From contig USCE01000058.1 of the NCBI GenBank assembly GCA_900553105.1, forward strand, positions 1 to 7,832: DNA of 7,832 nt, written 5' to 3'. The translations under genes and the position numbers were made by a program. Positions 6,937 through 7,832 of the stretch are shown here, piece after piece. The notes beneath the pieces were generated by a model. It was not told where the DNA came from and made no database searches. It saw only the letters and a list, made by a program, of their open reading frames with translations. This DNA comes from an uncultured Sutterella sp. (GTDB lineage: Bacteria; Pseudomonadota; Gammaproteobacteria; Burkholderiales; Burkholderiaceae_F). The stretch's first letter is position 1; each line of letters starts with the position of its first letter.

Positions 6937-6994
6937 GGGTCTAGTTGTCTACAAATGTATGTAGTATTTTGAGAATAAAGAATTCTTAAGTTTG
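6937..6994. other. AT-rich spacer between pgsA terminator and rhuM remnant
   Basis: This short stretch has no gene. It holds a weak CTACA/TGTAG hairpin (about 6949-6962) and a perfect 10-bp palindrome AAGAATTCTT (6978-6987). Base composition shifts to clearly AT-rich here, marking the boundary between the conserved operon and accessory DNA. I see no tRNA or clear attachment-site repeat. Confidence 0.4.
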
Positions 6995-7565
6995 TTAATC
7001 AATACACTTTTTGAAATCCGTTCCGATTTCTTGGCATTTATTGTATTTATCGTACTCAGTGGCTGCTTTTTCACAGCTTGTGTTTTACTCTAATTTGGGC
7101 TTAACCCTGCAAAAAGTCATATTCGTTGAAGGTAAGGCATTTAATTACTGATCGGCTAAGGATTCCAATGTAAATTCTTTTCTCAATTTAATCTTTCGTT
7201 ATCAAGAACAAATCTCTTGATGATATATTCTTTCAGTATCCCTGTTACCCAAATTTTGAATCGCGTGACTTGAGTACTGTTTACTCGAGAGCTTACGGAA
7301 ATAATAGCGTCAAGATTATAGTGCTTTGTGTTGTATGGCGTATCGTCTGATGAGGTTATTAGAAAATTTCTAATAACGGCTTCTTCGTTAAGTTTTCCGT
7401 CAAGAAAAATATTTTTCAGTTGAGCGTTAATTGTTGGAATCGAAACAGAAAATAGTTGAGCCATCTGTTTTTAGGGTAACCATATGGTTTGGTCCATAAG
7501 TTGAACTGATACCTTTGGATGTCACCGATTTCACCATACACAACAACTTTTTTCTCTTCTGACAA
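6995..7565 (-). pseudogene. rhuM: Decayed RhuM-family gene (frameshift, nonsense codon, internal deletion)
   Basis: RhuM proteins, named from Salmonella pathogenicity island 3, are about 330 residues long and of unresolved function. Read from TTG at 7565, the first 17 codons (SEEKKVVVYGEIGDIQ) are in one frame. A one-base loss in the A-run near 7514 shifts the rest, which continues KVSVQLMDQTIWLP, then TAA at 7471-7473 where the family has Gln in its WLTQ motif, then KQMAQLF, NAQLKNIF, YNLDAIISVSSRVNS, FKIWVTGILKEYIIK and VLDNERLN, ending with TGA at 7183-7185. That is about 127 codons of the N-terminal part. The family's central 150 or so residues are missing. Remnants of its C-terminal end follow in other frames: FNEYDFLQG (7104-7130) and CEKAATEYDKYNKCQEIG to a stop at 6995-6997. 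The intact 93-codon frame at 7183-7464 is only the largest fragment. Codon use and AT content differ from the upstream genes, which suggests horizontal origin. The family call rests on remembered consensus motifs. Confidence 0.75.
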
Positions 7566-7572
7566 TGAACTA

Positions 7573-7668
7573 CCGCGCACTTACGTGCACGGTTTCTTGG
7601 GAACGTACCCCCAATTCTAGCCATTGACGACTATCCGCACCTGCATGCAGATTTCGTACAACGGCGGA
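7573..7668 (-). other. Cluster of three hairpins, possible structured RNA or mobile-element end
   Basis: Read on the minus strand, three hairpins follow one another. The first has TCCGC/GCGGA arms (7664-7668 and 7634-7638) enclosing a perfect palindrome CTGCATGCAG (7641-7650). The second is TTGGGGG, loop TACG, TTCCCAA (7597-7614), 7 bp with two wobbles. The third is CCGTGCAC, loop GTAA, GTGCGCGG (7573-7592), 8 bp with one wobble and a GNRA-type loop. None has a T-run typical of a terminator on the minus strand. They sit between the end of a partial ORF and the first codons of rhuM. Structured DNA and RNA in this position occurs at the right ends of IS200/IS605 elements, where the TnpB guide RNA is encoded, but no defining motif confirms it. 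Confidence 0.4.
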
Positions 7669-7715
7669 CGTGCCACTAAGACGCCCCCATAAGAAAGCTC
7701 AAAGCAACTTCGTCA

Positions 7716-7832
7716 CTAAAAGTTCGTTAAGAATTTGATCGTGAGATTCATCACCAGCTCTGGGGCAAGCGCTTCTAGACCAAAAGCGACTGCATGATCT
7801 CCGTAGGTGACGGTGCGACAACCGCAATCATC
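7716..7832 (-). CDS. C-terminal 38 residues of an unrecognised ORF (5' end outside window)
   Basis: On the minus strand the frame is open from the right edge to TAG at 7716-7718 and reads DDCGCRTVTYGDHAV, then AFGLEALAPELV and MNLTIKFLTNF. I do not recognise it with confidence. If the residue before the window were in the pattern CxxCG, then DDCG and the following GDHAVAFGLEALA would align loosely with the C-terminal zinc ribbon and the RDxNAAxNLxxLA segment of IS605-type TnpB proteins. The catalytic Arg-Asp and Asn residues are not preserved and the spacing is two residues too long, so at best it is a decayed copy. It is short enough to be a chance open frame. Confidence 0.3.
   Translation of the reverse strand, partial: DDCGCRTVTYGDHAVAFGLEALAPELVMNLTIKFLTNF

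Noticed and set aside
6877..7000. tRNA gene downstream of pgsA, as in E. coli
   Set aside because: No cloverleaf, T-loop GTTCxAxxC or CCA end is visible; the region holds only the terminator and AT-rich spacer.
7183..7464. Intact small RhuM-like gene of 93 codons starting at ATG 7464
   Set aside because: The ATG is an internal Met of the KQMAQLF motif, homology continues upstream across a stop and a frameshift, and C-terminal family pieces lie downstream, so it is a fragment of a pseudogene.
7427..7624. 65-codon minus-strand frame beginning MARIGGTFPRN
   Set aside because: Its N-terminus vaguely resembles a ribosomal protein start, but the rest does not, and it runs across the hairpins and the rhuM start in another frame; the rhuM reading explains the sequence better.
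1..7832. CRISPR array or tandem direct repeats
   Set aside because: No regularly spaced direct repeats were seen on either strand; the repeats present are isolated inverted repeats.

Overview
The window looks like a chromosomal segment of a betaproteobacterium, probably a host-associated member of the Burkholderiales such as a Sutterellaceae relative. This placement is inferred from three things: EF-P with arginine at position 32 beside its rhamnosyltransferase EarP (a pairing known from Betaproteobacteria and some Gammaproteobacteria), the proteobacterial order uvrC-pgsA, and moderate GC content. Nothing in the window fixes the genus.

Layout. Bases 1-310 (minus) hold the start of an unrecognised, highly charged, coiled-coil protein that runs off the left edge. 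Bases 516-2389 (minus) are a two-gene nucleoside salvage operon: ribokinase (rbsK), then a nucleoside hydrolase 14 bases further on, closed by a hairpin terminator at 443-496. A very clear intrinsic terminator at 2465-2503 separates this operon from efp (2530-3087, minus). Upstream of efp on the same strand, after a 161-base gap, is earP (3249-4361). A 58-base divergent gap then leads to uvrC (4420-6291, plus), whose last 8 bases overlap pgsA (6284-6874, plus). A terminator at 6901-6936 ends that unit.

From about 6937 to the right edge the character changes: AT-rich, no intact gene, with debris of accessory DNA. Most of it is a badly decayed rhuM-family gene on the minus strand (about 6995-7565). 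It carries a frameshift, a nonsense codon, a large internal deletion and a detached C-terminal piece. Just upstream of its start lie three consecutive hairpins (7573-7668) and the C-terminal end of another unrecognised ORF (7716-7832). That arrangement could be the end of an IS200/IS605-type element, but this is only a hypothesis.

How the genes work together. The hydrolase releases ribose from nucleosides and the kinase phosphorylates ribose to ribose 5-phosphate. EarP rhamnosylates Arg32 of EF-P so that EF-P can rescue ribosomes stalled at polyproline. UvrC makes the dual incisions in nucleotide excision repair. PgsA commits CDP-diacylglycerol to phosphatidylglycerol synthesis; its link to uvrC is one of co-transcription, not shared function. 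I found no convincing new biological system. The points most worth a second look are the rhuM wreck, the hairpin cluster beside it, and a short upstream ORF overlapping the start of the left-edge gene.
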